Shown here: piece after piece, positions 40,131 through 48,685 of the stretch | How the letters are laid out: every line of letters begins with the position of its first letter | How positions within the stretch are numbered: the stretch's first letter is position 1 | DNA from: Brachybacterium nesterenkovii | GTDB lineage: Bacteria; Actinomycetota; Actinomycetes; Actinomycetales; Dermabacteraceae | Assembly: GCF_900163655.1 (NCBI RefSeq) | Contig: NZ_FWFG01000068.1 | Span: 106,009-170,008, forward strand | Reading direction: 5' to 3' | DNA length: 64,000 nucleotides | The notes under the pieces: model-generated | The model's database searches: none | What the model saw: only the letters and a program-made list of their open reading frames with translations | Told to the model about the DNA's origin: nothing | Translations under genes and position numbers: made by a program

Positions 40131-43100
40131 GTGATGTGGAAGTTCACCCGAAGCCGGCGCCGAGACGATGAGAGCGCGCAGCCCGAGGCGGTCGACGCCC
40201 CGGGCGCCAAGCGCGCTCCCGAGCCGACGGGATCGCAGGCCGCCCCCGCCGCGCCCGCCGCCAGCGGGGAGGCCACCGCGCCGACCGGCGGCATCGAGGT
40301 CGCCGTGCACAGCGCCTCGACCTCGGCGAACGCGGGCGAGGCCCCGGAGCTCGACGAGTTCTCACTGCCCGAGCGCCGTCTCGACGACCGTCCGCTGTCC
40401 CGCGCCGATCGCGTCGGCGAGGCCCTCGACCGCTGGGCCGGCGTCGTCGCCGGCACCGGGGACGGCCCCTCCTTCCTCACGCAGATGCGTTCGGGCGACC
40501 ACGTCCTGGACCTCACGCACTCCCACCCGTCGGGCCTGGCCCAGCTGCTCGCGGGCCGCGGCGCCACGCGCCTGTCCTCCCTCGTGCGCGAGGTCGGGGC
40601 GCTCGCCGACGCCCGCGCCCATGCCCGCGCGATCCGGGAGACCGCGCAGCGCCAGGCGGAGGAGGTGGGCCTGACCACCTGCCACCTCGGGATCGGCGAG
40701 GCCACCTGGCTGCCGCCCGACGGCGGCGAGCCCTTCCACGCCCCCGTGCTGGTGCGCCCCATCACCCTGCGGCTCCGGGGCAACGCCCGCGAGGACGTCG
40801 ACCTCGAGATCGACGCGACCGTCGACGTCAACCCTGTCCTGCTGCGCGCGCTGCGCGACGCGGGCGTCGCGGTCGACGCCCGTGCCCTCCTGGGCACGAC
40901 CGACGGCCCCTACGGCTTCGACCCCAACCCGGTGCTCGACGCCTTCCGCGCCCTCGGCGAGCCGCTGCCCGGCTTCCGCGTGGTCCACGCGCTGGTCGTC
41001 GGCAACCTCATGGACACGGCCGGTCCCCTCGTCGAGGACCTCACGACCGACCGTCCCGACTGGGTGTCCCAGGACCTCGTGGCGGCGCTCGCCGGCGACG
41101 AGGACGCTCGCGCCGCGATGGCGGCCGCGGTCCCCGCCCAGGAGGAGGGCATCGACCCCCTCCAGCTCGTCGCGGCCGTCGAGCCCGATCACGAGGCCGC
41201 GCTCGCGCGGGTCCTCGACGGCGGGCACGTGGCCCTGACCACTCCGCCCGGCACGGACTCCATCCCCCTGGTCATCGACCTCGCCGAGGAGCTCAACGCC
41301 CGCGGCCGCAGCGTCCTGGTCGTCTCCCAGCGCCGCCGCAGCCTCGCCCGCATCGCCGAGCTCGCCGAGGAGCGCGGGCTCGCCGACCTCCTGTTCGACC
41401 TCTCCCCGGACCCCGCGCTGCAGCGCAACGCGTCCGAGGCGCTGCTGATGTCCCTGCGCGGCGCCGGCTCGTTCCGCACCCCGTTCCCGCTGGACGAGCC
41501 CGAGGAGCTCGCCCAGGCCCGGCAGACGCTCGCCGGGCACGTCGAGGCGATGCACCGCATCCAGGAGCCGTGGGGCGTCTCCGCCCATCACGCGATCACC
41601 GCGCTCGCCGGCCTCACCCGTCTGCGCCCGGCGCCGCGCACCTCGGTGCGCCTGCCCGCCGAGGTCGCCGCCCGCATGGTGGGGGAGGAGCGGGAGCGCT
41701 TCGCCGACGCCCTGCGGGAGGCCGCCGACTGCGGCGCCCTGTCGACCGCCGCCTCCGACTCCGCCTGGTTCGGCGCGACGATCTCGACGGACACGCAGGC
41801 CTCGCGCGCCCTCGAGCTCGTCGAGGAGATGCGCGACCTCCTCGTGCCGCGCCTGCGGGACCGCTCCCGCGCCCTGTCCGCGGGGCTGGGCCTCGCCGAG
41901 GTGCGCTCGCTCGCGGACTTCCATCGCCGCCTCGCCCTCATCGAGCGGGTCCGCCAGGTCCTCCAGATGTTCCACCCCGACGTGTTCGCCGCCCCGCTCG
42001 ACGCGATGATCGCGGCGAGCGCCGACAAGGCCTGGCGCGCCGAGCACGGCATCGAGCAGGGCTGGGGAGAGCGGCGCCGCCTGCATCGCGACGCCATGGC
42101 GCTGCTGCGCTCGCCCGATGCCGCGGCCGACCTCCACTCCGGGCTGGTCGACGCCCGCCGCGTGCGCGACGCCTGGGCCGAGCAGGCCGTGACCACCGCG
42201 GGGCGCGCGAGCCTGCCGCGCCTGCCCGAGCAGCTCGACCAGGCGAGCACCCTGGCCCGCCGGGCGCAGACCGCCTGCGACGAGCTGGCCGTCCTCCTGT
42301 CCGGCACGCCGGCCGGCGGCGACCTCGTCACGACCGACTACGACGCGCTCGCTGGGCGTCTCGACGCCCTCGGCCGCGACGCCGCGACGCTGGAGACCCT
42401 GCCCCGGCACACGACGGTGCTGCGGCGCCTCGAGTTCGACGGCCTGGGCGCGCTCGTGGACGACCTGCGCCGCCGCGACGTCGGCGTCGACCAGGTGGGT
42501 CCCGAGCTCGAGCTGTCCTGGTGGTCGAGCGTCCTCGAGCTCATCGCGGGCGCCGAGCCGACCATCTCCCGCTACGACGGGACGGGGCTGTCGAAGGTGG
42601 CCGAGCGCTTCCGCCGCCTCGATGCGGAGCACCTCTCGCGCGCCTCGCACCGGGTGCGCGCCGCGAGCGACGACGTGCTCGTGTCCACCATGAAGCGCTT
42701 CCCGGACACCTCCCGGGCCGCGATCGCCGAGCTCTCCCGCTCGTCGACCACCTCGGTGCGCGATCTCGCCGGCAAGTACGAGGACATCCTGTTCCGCGCC
42801 CGCCCCACGTGGCTCGCGTCCCCCTACCTGGTGCCGCAGATCATCCCGCGGGGCCGCCACTTCGACGTCGTGATCATGGCCGACGGCGGGCGCCTGCCCA
42901 CCTGGGCGGCGCTGCCGTCGATCGCCCGCGCCGCGCAGACCGTCGTCGTCGGCGATCCGCTCGAGTTCCCGGGCGGCGACGAGCCGACGTTCCTCGACGA
43001 CATGCTCGAGGTGGCGCCGTCCTTCGCCCTCCACCGCGACGCGCACCCGGCGACCGGCGGCCTGCGGGCCTTCGCGCTGCGGCGCGCGGAGGACGCGGAC

Positions 43101-44621
43101 ATCGTGGCCGTGCCGAGCCCGACCGTGGCCGAGCCCGACCGGCTGGTCCTCGTCGACGGGGCCCGCGCCGCCGTCATGCCCGGGGTCGACGTGGTCGAGA
43201 GCACCGAGGTGGAGCTGCGCCGCGTGACCGACCTCGTCATCGAGCACGCGCGCACCCGCCCCGAGCGCTCGCTCGCGGTCATCGCCTTCACGCCCACGCA
43301 TGCGAGCGCCGTGCTGGACCGCGTGATCCAGACCGTCGGCGTGATCCCCATGCTGCGCGACTTCTTCGACCCGGAGAAGCCGGAGGCCTTCACCGTGGTC
43401 CCGGTCGAGCACGCCGCGGGCATCACCCGGGACGACGTGATCGTGTCCGTCGGCTTCGGCAAGTCGCCCCACGGCCGCCTGATCCACCGCTTCGGCCCGC
43501 TCTCGGGCCCCCACGGCCGCAAGGCGCTGGTCACGGCGCTCACGAGGTCGCGCGGACGCACCACCGTGGTCTCGGGCCTGCGGGCCGAGGAGCTCGACCT
43601 CGCGCGGCTGAAGACCGACGGCGCGCGCGATCTGCACGCGATGCTCGCCTACCTCTACACGGGGGAGGATCCGCTCGAGGCTGACGAGACCGTCGGGACG
43701 GCCGAGCCGACGGCCGATGCCGCGACGGAGGCGCCGGAGAGCGCTGAGCCGGAGGACGCCTCCGCCCCGGTCGACGACGAGCAGCCCGCGACGGAGACGG
43801 AGACAGCAGAGGCCGAGCCCGACGGCGCGGCCGATGGTGAGGCCGTTACGGACGATGAGTCGCGGGACGACGAGGCGGCCGCTGAGCCCGCCGAGGATCG
43901 CCCCGCCGATGCGCCGGAGGCAGACACCTCCGCGTCGGACGATGACCCGTCGGACGATGACGATGACGCGACGGATGACGACGGCCCGGCGGACACCGCA
44001 CCCGCCGAGCGCCGCACCGAGTCCTCCGCAGGGGCGCTCGTCGCCGATCTCGCGGATCGTCTGTGGCGCCTGGGCCTGGTCGTCGACGCGGACTACGGCC
44101 TCACCGCCGACCGCATCGAGCTCGCCCTCGGCCACCCCGATCTGCCCGGCCGCTACCTGGTGGCCGTCGACACCGACGGCGACCGCTACGTCGCGACCGC
44201 CAGCCAGCGCGAGCGCGACCGCCTGCGGGCCGAGCGCCTCGAGCGGGCCGGCTGGTCCACCGAGCGCGTGTGGTCCTGGGCGCTGTTCATCGACCCCGAG
44301 GGCGAGGCCGACAGGATCCGCCGCGCCGTCGAGCGGGCCTATGAGGCCGCCGTCCACGAGGCCCCGACGAGCACCGCCCCCGGCATCGGCACCGCGCAGC
44401 ACCAGCTGCCGCACCCGCAGATCCCGGCCGGCCAGCCGCTGTCGTTCTACGCGACCGAGGACTTCGACGCGGTCGTCGAGTACATCTGCTCCGACGGCCG
44501 CGCGCGCCTCGAGGACCAGCTCGCAGCCGAGGTCCGCGCGTTCCTCGGCTTCGAGAAGCGCTCGGTGCTGCTGGACGTCTCGATCGCCTCGGCGATCCGC
44601 CGCTACCAGGAGCGACTGTGA
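40131..44621 (+). CDS. Helicase-like protein with decayed ATPase motifs fused to a VSR/PD-(D/E)xK-like nuclease domain
   Basis: A 1,496-residue protein. The Walker A place (about residue 370) reads TTPPGTDSIPL instead of a GxxGxGKT loop, and the Walker B place (about 912) reads VVIMADGG rather than DEA; VVVGDPLEFPGG resembles motif III of Dna2/Upf1-like SF1 helicases, and ALVTALTRSRGRTTVVSG motif VI. Residues about 1184-1299 are a strongly acidic linker. A C-terminal domain (RIELALGHPDLPGRYLVAVD, YVATASQRERDRLRAERLE, GWSTERVWS) resembles MTES_1575/VSR-type nucleases. It may be a non-motor remodelling or defence-derived protein; the family recurs in actinobacteria. -10 TAGCCT lies 6 nt before the GTG. 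Co-translated with the next gene. Confidence 0.75.
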   Translation: MMWKFTRSRRRDDESAQPEAVDAPGAKRAPEPTGSQAAPAAPAASGEATAPTGGIEVAVHSASTSANAGEAPELDEFSLPERRLDDRPLSRADRVGEALDRWAGVVAGTGDGPSFLTQMRSGDHVLDLTHSHPSGLAQLLAGRGATRLSSLVREVGALADARAHARAIRETAQRQAEEVGLTTCHLGIGEATWLPPDGGEPFHAPVLVRPITLRLRGNAREDVDLEIDATVDVNPVLLRALRDAGVAVDARALLGTTDGPYGFDPNPVLDAFRALGEPLPGFRVVHALVVGNLMDTAGPLVEDLTTDRPDWVSQDLVAALAGDEDARAAMAAAVPAQEEGIDPLQLVAAVEPDHEAALARVLDGGHVALTTPPGTDSIPLVIDLAEELNARGRSVLVVSQRRRSLARIAELAEERGLADLLFDLSPDPALQRNASEALLMSLRGAGSFRTPFPLDEPEELAQARQTLAGHVEAMHRIQEPWGVSAHHAITALAGLTRLRPAPRTSVRLPAEVAARMVGEERERFADALREAADCGALSTAASDSAWFGATISTDTQASRALELVEEMRDLLVPRLRDRSRALSAGLGLAEVRSLADFHRRLALIERVRQVLQMFHPDVFAAPLDAMIAASADKAWRAEHGIEQGWGERRRLHRDAMALLRSPDAAADLHSGLVDARRVRDAWAEQAVTTAGRASLPRLPEQLDQASTLARRAQTACDELAVLLSGTPAGGDLVTTDYDALAGRLDALGRDAATLETLPRHTTVLRRLEFDGLGALVDDLRRRDVGVDQVGPELELSWWSSVLELIAGAEPTISRYDGTGLSKVAERFRRLDAEHLSRASHRVRAASDDVLVSTMKRFPDTSRAAIAELSRSSTTSVRDLAGKYEDILFRARPTWLASPYLVPQIIPRGRHFDVVIMADGGRLPTWAALPSIARAAQTVVVGDPLEFPGGDEPTFLDDMLEVAPSFALHRDAHPATGGLRAFALRRAEDADIVAVPSPTVAEPDRLVLVDGARAAVMPGVDVVESTEVELRRVTDLVIEHARTRPERSLAVIAFTPTHASAVLDRVIQTVGVIPMLRDFFDPEKPEAFTVVPVEHAAGITRDDVIVSVGFGKSPHGRLIHRFGPLSGPHGRKALVTALTRSRGRTTVVSGLRAEELDLARLKTDGARDLHAMLAYLYTGEDPLEADETVGTAEPTADAATEAPESAEPEDASAPVDDEQPATETETAEAEPDGAADGEAVTDDESRDDEAAAEPAEDRPADAPEADTSASDDDPSDDDDDATDDDGPADTAPAERRTESSAGALVADLADRLWRLGLVVDADYGLTADRIELALGHPDLPGRYLVAVDTDGDRYVATASQRERDRLRAERLERAGWSTERVWSWALFIDPEGEADRIRRAVERAYEAAVHEAPTSTAPGIGTAQHQLPHPQIPAGQPLSFYATEDFDAVVEYICSDGRARLEDQLAAEVRAFLGFEKRSVLLDVSIASAIRRYQERL

Positions 44622-44890
44622 CCGCCGAGCAGGACCGGGAGCGCGAGAAGGAGCGCGAGCGGGCCCGGGCGGCCCACCCGAGCGCGGGGCGGATCGTCGT
44701 CTCCTCGCTGACCGGTGCGCCGATGGCCTGGGGAGAGCCCGCCCCGTCCCGGCGCCGCTCTGCCGAGCGCGAGGACAGGCCCGTCCTGCCCGATCGCATG
44801 GTCGACGAGCAGCCGGAGGCCGGGGTCGACGAGTCCAACGACGAGCGCCTGGGCCGGGACGTCCCGCCGCACTGGGGCACCGGGGCCTGA
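44618..44890 (+). CDS. Small hydrophilic protein coupled to the helicase-like gene
   Basis: A 90-residue charged protein (REREKERERARAAHPSAG at the N-terminus, then HWGTGA at the end) without membrane segment or known domain. The GTG overlaps the helicase stop (GTGA), so the two are translated together and it may be a partner. I cannot assign a function; its disorder-like composition suggests a binding peptide. Confidence 0.6.
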   Translation: MTAEQDREREKERERARAAHPSAGRIVVSSLTGAPMAWGEPAPSRRRSAEREDRPVLPDRMVDEQPEAGVDESNDERLGRDVPPHWGTGA

Positions 44891-45035
44891 CGAGGGCTCC
44901 CGGGCTGTCGGGATCACGGGCGGCAGGGACGGACGGTCAGCGACGCACGAATACGCTCCGATAGGCCGAATACGGGCCTGTCCGCGCGCATGCGTGCAGT
45001 GCTTCCCATCGGCTCGCCCGGCCACGAGAACTCCC

Positions 45036-45055
45036 GGCCACGGGCACCCGTGGCC
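45036..45055 (-). terminator. Hairpin after the Nudix gene
   Basis: GGCCACGGG and CCCGTGGCC (45036-45044, 45047-45055) form a perfect 9-bp stem 30 bp beyond the Nudix stop. A 2-nt loop is tight, so the real pairing may be shorter. Confidence 0.4.
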
Positions 45056-45084
45056 CGTGCGGCGACCCCGTGGCCCGCGGGGCG

Positions 45085-45537
45085 TCACGCCTGGGCGAGC
45101 AGCTCGCGCACCATCGCCGCCTGGGAGCGCCGCATGCGCGCGAGGGCTGCGTCGAGGTCCAGCAGGTCCGCGCCGGTGATCTCCCAGGACTGCAGCGCGC
45201 TCGGTGCGACCTCGATGTCGATCGTCCCGGTGCACCAGATCTCGACCCGGTGCGGCGACTGGGGGAGCACGCTCACCACGCGCAGGTCACGGGGGACGAC
45301 GCCGCACTCCTCGCGGCATTCGCGCACGGCCGTCTGCTCCGGGGACTCTCCGCGGCGCATGTAGCCCGCGGGGCAGCCCCAGCGGCCGCCGCGCCAGAAG
45401 CGGTTCTCCAGCAGGAGGATCCGGCCGTCGGGGGTGCGCAGCAGCGCCACCACGCTCACCAGGAACGAGGGCTGGGTGAGGCGCACCGTCCACCACGGGA
45501 TCTTCCGTGCCAGGTAGCCGCGCAGAGCCGAGAGCAT
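45085..45537 (-). CDS. Nudix hydrolase
   Basis: A 150-residue hydrolase of nucleoside diphosphate-linked compounds. The Nudix box spans GYMRRGESPEQTAVREC and REECGV (GX5EX7REUXEEXGU), with Mg2+-binding glutamates intact, and WGCPAGY before it is the usual strand. SLLRTP-like VVALLRTPDGRILLLEN begins the fold. The substrate is open. The ATG at 45537 is chosen because the -10 TACAGT (complement of 45545-45550) lies 7 nt upstream; the in-frame GTG at 45546 overlaps that box. Confidence 0.9.
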   Translation of the reverse strand: MLSALRGYLARKIPWWTVRLTQPSFLVSVVALLRTPDGRILLLENRFWRGGRWGCPAGYMRRGESPEQTAVRECREECGVVPRDLRVVSVLPQSPHRVEIWCTGTIDIEVAPSALQSWEITGADLLDLDAALARMRRSQAAMVRELLAQA

Positions 45538-45542
45538 GGAGG

Positions 45543-45570
45543 CCACTGTAGGGGAGCGCCCCTACAGTGG
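45543..45570. promoter_or_regulatory. 28-bp near-perfect palindrome carrying both divergent -10 boxes
   Basis: CCACTGTAGGGG (45543-45554) and CCCCTACAGTGG (45559-45570) are exact inverted copies around AGCG. Each arm contains a TACAGT -10 box facing outward, 7 nt from the Nudix ATG and 6 nt from the proC ATG. One dimeric protein bound here would cover both transcription starts. Confidence 0.6.
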
Positions 45571-45574
45571 GCCC

Positions 45575-46456
45575 ATGAGCACCCACGAGAGCACGAGCAC
45601 CCGCGAGAGCACGAGCAGCCAGCAGACCACGCCCGAAGATGCGCTCGCAGACCTGTCCTCGACCACGGTCGTCGTCGTCGGGGCCGGGAACATGGGCGGC
45701 GCTTTCGTCACCGCGGCGCTCGCCGCAGGGATCGCGCCCGAGAACCTGCGCATCGTCAACTCGTCCGAGGAGTCCTCCCGCCGCGCCGCCGAGGACCTCG
45801 ACGCGACGCCCGGGACGCTCGCGGACGTCGACGACGCCGACGCCGTCGTGATCGGCGTCAAGCCCTATCAGCTCGACGCGGTCGTGCCGAGCCTGCGCGA
45901 GCACCTGCGCGAGGACGCGCTCGTGCTGTGCGTCGCGGCCGGCACCACGCTCGCCGCGCTCGGCGAGCTCCTCGGCGGGCACCGCGAGCTCGTCCGCGCC
46001 ATGCCCAATACGCCGATGTCGGTGGGGGAGGGCGTCACCCAGCTCATGCCGTCGCCGGAGGCGGGCGAGGCGTCGGTGGGCCTCGCGCGGGCGCTGCTGT
46101 CCGCGTCGGGCCTGGTCGTCGACCTGCCCGAGGACAAGGGCCACGCCCTCATCGGCGCGGCGGGCAGCGCTCCCGCCTTCGTGTTCACGATGATCGACGC
46201 GATGATCGACGAGGCCGTGCGCCAGGGGATCCCGCGGCCCGAGGCGACGCGGATCGTGCTGCAGACCGTCAAGGGCTCCGCCGTCCTGCTGCAGGAGACG
46301 GGCGAACACCCCGCGGTCGCGCGCTCGCAGGTGATGAGCCCCGGCGGCACGACCGCCGAGGGCGTCGCCGCGCTCGAGCGCGGCGGGATCCGGGCCGCGC
46401 TCGCCGGCGCGATGGATGCGGCCGCGTCGCGGTCGCGCACGATGTCGGGGGAGTGA
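45575..46456 (+). CDS. proC: Pyrroline-5-carboxylate reductase
   Basis: Last step of proline synthesis, NAD(P)H-dependent. The Rossmann motif VVVVGAGNMGGAF begins at about residue 32; VVIGVKPYQLDAVV, VRAMPNTPMSVGEGVT, GSAPAFVFTMIDAM and SPGGTTAEGVAALERGG are the conserved blocks including the substrate and dimer regions. 293 residues, with a 25-residue Ser/Thr/Glu extension from a tandem repeat at the start. ATG at 45575 is leaderless (TACAGT 6 nt before). Confidence 0.95.
   Translation: MSTHESTSTRESTSSQQTTPEDALADLSSTTVVVVGAGNMGGAFVTAALAAGIAPENLRIVNSSEESSRRAAEDLDATPGTLADVDDADAVVIGVKPYQLDAVVPSLREHLREDALVLCVAAGTTLAALGELLGGHRELVRAMPNTPMSVGEGVTQLMPSPEAGEASVGLARALLSASGLVVDLPEDKGHALIGAAGSAPAFVFTMIDAMIDEAVRQGIPRPEATRIVLQTVKGSAVLLQETGEHPAVARSQVMSPGGTTAEGVAALERGGIRAALAGAMDAAASRSRTMSGE
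45578..45613 (+). repeat. Two 18-bp tandem repeats in the proC N-terminus
   Basis: AGCACCCACGAGAGCACG and a copy with one change (45578-45595, 45596-45613) encode STHEST/STREST. Slippage would alter only the disordered leader, by six residues. Confidence 0.7.
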
Positions 46457-46613
46457 CGTCGCTCGGGGGATGACGTCGCCGAGGGCCGCGCGCAGAGGAG
46501 CGCGGGGAGGGGGCTGACGACAGCAGCGCCCCGAGGGAGTCCGCGCTGGCGACCGTCGTCGATGGCGCCGGGCGTGATCGACGGTGTCGGTCGGCGTTCG
46601 AACGGTGCGCGAC

Positions 46614-46633
46614 GACGTTCCCGCGGGAACGTC
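46614..46633. repeat. 20-bp perfect palindrome, left copy
   Basis: GACGTTCCCGCGGGAACGTC, identical to the copy at 48619-48638. It lies upstream of the HNH endonuclease gene in the 406-bp gap after proC; the rest of that gap, apart from the LexA box and a possible -10 (TATTGT, 46640-46645), shows no gene. Confidence 0.85.
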
Positions 46634-46764
46634 TTGTCCTATTGTCTGCAACGCGGGTGCGTGAGCTCCGTCAGTCGTGGAGCCGCGACGCGGTCGCGCC
46701 AGATCCCCGCTCGCCAATCGTCCACATGCTCACCCGTCAGCGAACCCGCCTGTCCACATTCGAC

Positions 46765-46780
46765 TCGAACGGGTGTTCGA
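46765..46780 (+). promoter_or_regulatory. LexA (SOS) box
   Basis: TCGAACGGGTGTTCGA matches the actinobacterial LexA consensus TCGAAC-N4-GTTCGA exactly in both half-sites. It is 82 bp upstream of the HNH endonuclease start, so that gene should be induced by DNA damage. Confidence 0.8.
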
Positions 46781-46862
46781 TCGTCACACCTGTCTGGTGT
46801 GCTCGTCCCATGGCTCACGAGGGCTGTCAGTGCAGGGACGACGAGGGAAGCGGGTGGGTGGG

Positions 46863-48554
46863 ATGACGATCCTGGCGGAGGACGCGCTCAGGCGAGAGAG
46901 CGCGCGGGCGAAAGGGCTCGAGGCGCTCGATGGTCTGGAAGTAGCCGAGGACACGGAAGCAGCCGAGGACACGGGGAAGGCCGAGGACACGCGAGCAAGC
47001 GACGAGGCGGGCGCGGAGAGGGCGCACGAGGCGGTCGGCAGACGCGACGCCGAGCTCCTGGGCACGCGAATCCAGGCCTTCGCGGCGCATATCGCGGAAT
47101 CGACCTGCGAGCTGCTGCTGCTCGTCGCCGAGTTCGACCGACGCGAGGCCCTGCGCTGGTACGTCGGGCTGAAATCGGTGGCGCACTGGCTCGCCTGGGC
47201 CTGCTCGATGTCCCTGCCGACGGCGCGCGAGCACGTGCGCGTCGCCCGCTCCCTCGAGCGGATGCCCCGCGCGACGGAGGAGTTCCGGGCGGGACGGCTC
47301 TCGTACTCGAAGATCCGCGAGATGAGCCGCGTGGCGGACCTGGTCGACGAGGACGCGCTGCTGGAGATGGCTCGGGCGATGACCGCCTCGCAGCTCGCGC
47401 GGACCGTCGCCGGCTTCCGCGCCGCCGACGGCACCCGTGTGCAGCAGGAGGCGGTCCGCGACGCCCGGTGGGGCGTACGCGAGGACGGCATGGTGGAGAT
47501 CCGTGCGCTCCTGGCCCCCGAGGCCGGCGCCGAAGTGGTCGCGGCGCTCGAGCTGGCTCTCGAGCACGACGGCCACGCCCCGGGGCAGGATGATGGCGCA
47601 CCGCCGCGAGCGGAGGCGGAAGGACCTCCCGCACTCGGTCAGCGCCGCGCCGACGCCCTGCTCGACGTCGCCCGCGCCTACAGCGATACCGCTCCACGGG
47701 ACAGGTCCGGCGATGACCGGCACCTTGTGGTGGTGCACGTGGACGCGGCGGCCCTCGCACGGGGCGCGTCTGCGGTGAGGCACGAGAGCGCCGGGGCCCG
47801 GCAGAGGGCGGGCATCGAGGGACTCGGTCCGATCGAAGCCGCCACGGCTGATCGTCTCGCCTGCACCGGGCGCATCGCCCTGGCCCTCACCGGCGACGAG
47901 GGTGAGGTGCTGCAGCTGGGGCGCGCCCGCCGGCTCGCGTCCCCGGCGCAGCGGCGGGCGCTGCGGATCCGCTGGTCCGCCTGCTGCTTCCCGGGCTGCG
48001 ACCAGACGCGCCACCTCGATGCCCATCACGTCGTGCCGTGGAGCGAGGGCGGCCGCACCGACCTCGACGGTCTCGCGCTGCTGTGCCGCCGTCATCACGT
48101 GCTGGTCCACGAGGGCGGTCTGCACCTGGTGCCGACGCGGGATCGGAGGGGTGCCCACGCCGATGTTCACAGTGCTGTCGCGATCGGTGGAGTGCCGGTG
48201 CGCGCACCGTTCGCGGTGGTCGATGCCGAGGGGCGGGATGCGGCTGCGAGGTGGCCGCGCGGGTTGGAGGGCCGTGGGCTGGAGGGCCGTGGGCCCGCTC
48301 CGCTCGCGGCGCCCGTCCGCGAGTCGGTGGGATGCGATGCGGACGACGTCGACGCCGCCAGGATCTTCCCCACGACCGGCGGCTGGGGCTTCCGCCTCGC
48401 CGATGCCGTGACGGCCATGCTCACGCATCGTTCGGGGCAGCGGCAGGACAGCAACGGCGGGGAAGGCCACAGCGGGGCGGGTGGCGGACAACGTGAGGGC
48501 GGGGAGGGCTCAGGTCGCCTCTGCGGCACGCGCCCGATGTCCCGGGCGGCCTGA
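46863..48554 (+). CDS. DUF222/13E12-type HNH endonuclease
   Basis: A 563-residue protein. Residues about 70-320 are the helical DUF222 domain (ESTCELLLLVAEFDRREA, ALRWYVGLKSVAHWLAW, GRLSYSKIREMSRVA); residues about 370-425 are an HNH nuclease with two zinc-type cysteines (ACCFPGCDQTRHLDAHHVVP, LCRRHHVLVHEGG). Threefold AEDT repeats near the N-terminus and GLEGRGLEGRG near the end are low-complexity. ATG at 46863; the open frame continues upstream through the LexA box, so longer starts are rejected. Related mycobacterial 13E12 proteins are repetitive. It is SOS-linked and bracketed by twin palindromes. Confidence 0.86.
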   Translation: MTILAEDALRRESARAKGLEALDGLEVAEDTEAAEDTGKAEDTRASDEAGAERAHEAVGRRDAELLGTRIQAFAAHIAESTCELLLLVAEFDRREALRWYVGLKSVAHWLAWACSMSLPTAREHVRVARSLERMPRATEEFRAGRLSYSKIREMSRVADLVDEDALLEMARAMTASQLARTVAGFRAADGTRVQQEAVRDARWGVREDGMVEIRALLAPEAGAEVVAALELALEHDGHAPGQDDGAPPRAEAEGPPALGQRRADALLDVARAYSDTAPRDRSGDDRHLVVVHVDAAALARGASAVRHESAGARQRAGIEGLGPIEAATADRLACTGRIALALTGDEGEVLQLGRARRLASPAQRRALRIRWSACCFPGCDQTRHLDAHHVVPWSEGGRTDLDGLALLCRRHHVLVHEGGLHLVPTRDRRGAHADVHSAVAIGGVPVRAPFAVVDAEGRDAAARWPRGLEGRGLEGRGPAPLAAPVRESVGCDADDVDAARIFPTTGGWGFRLADAVTAMLTHRSGQRQDSNGGEGHSGAGGGQREGGEGSGRLCGTRPMSRAA

Positions 48555-48618
48555 GACGAGGCGTCGAAAAGGGTGTGGGACTGGGGGTGGGAATGGGCGT
48601 GAGACGGCCGAGTGATGG

Positions 48619-48638
48619 GACGTTCCCGCGGGAACGTC
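48619..48638. repeat. 20-bp perfect palindrome, right copy
   Basis: Identical to 46614-46633; the pair brackets the HNH gene and LexA box at a distance of 2,005 bp. It also lies 48 bp beyond the ktrA stop, so a terminator role is possible. Confidence 0.85.
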
Positions 48639-48685
48639 GGGTGGCGATCCTGCTCCCGCGCGGTTCCCCGCGCGCGACGCCAGGG

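Noticed and set aside
46677..46862. Extension of the HNH frame through the LexA box
   Set aside because: A control site would lie inside the gene; sequence there looks non-coding.
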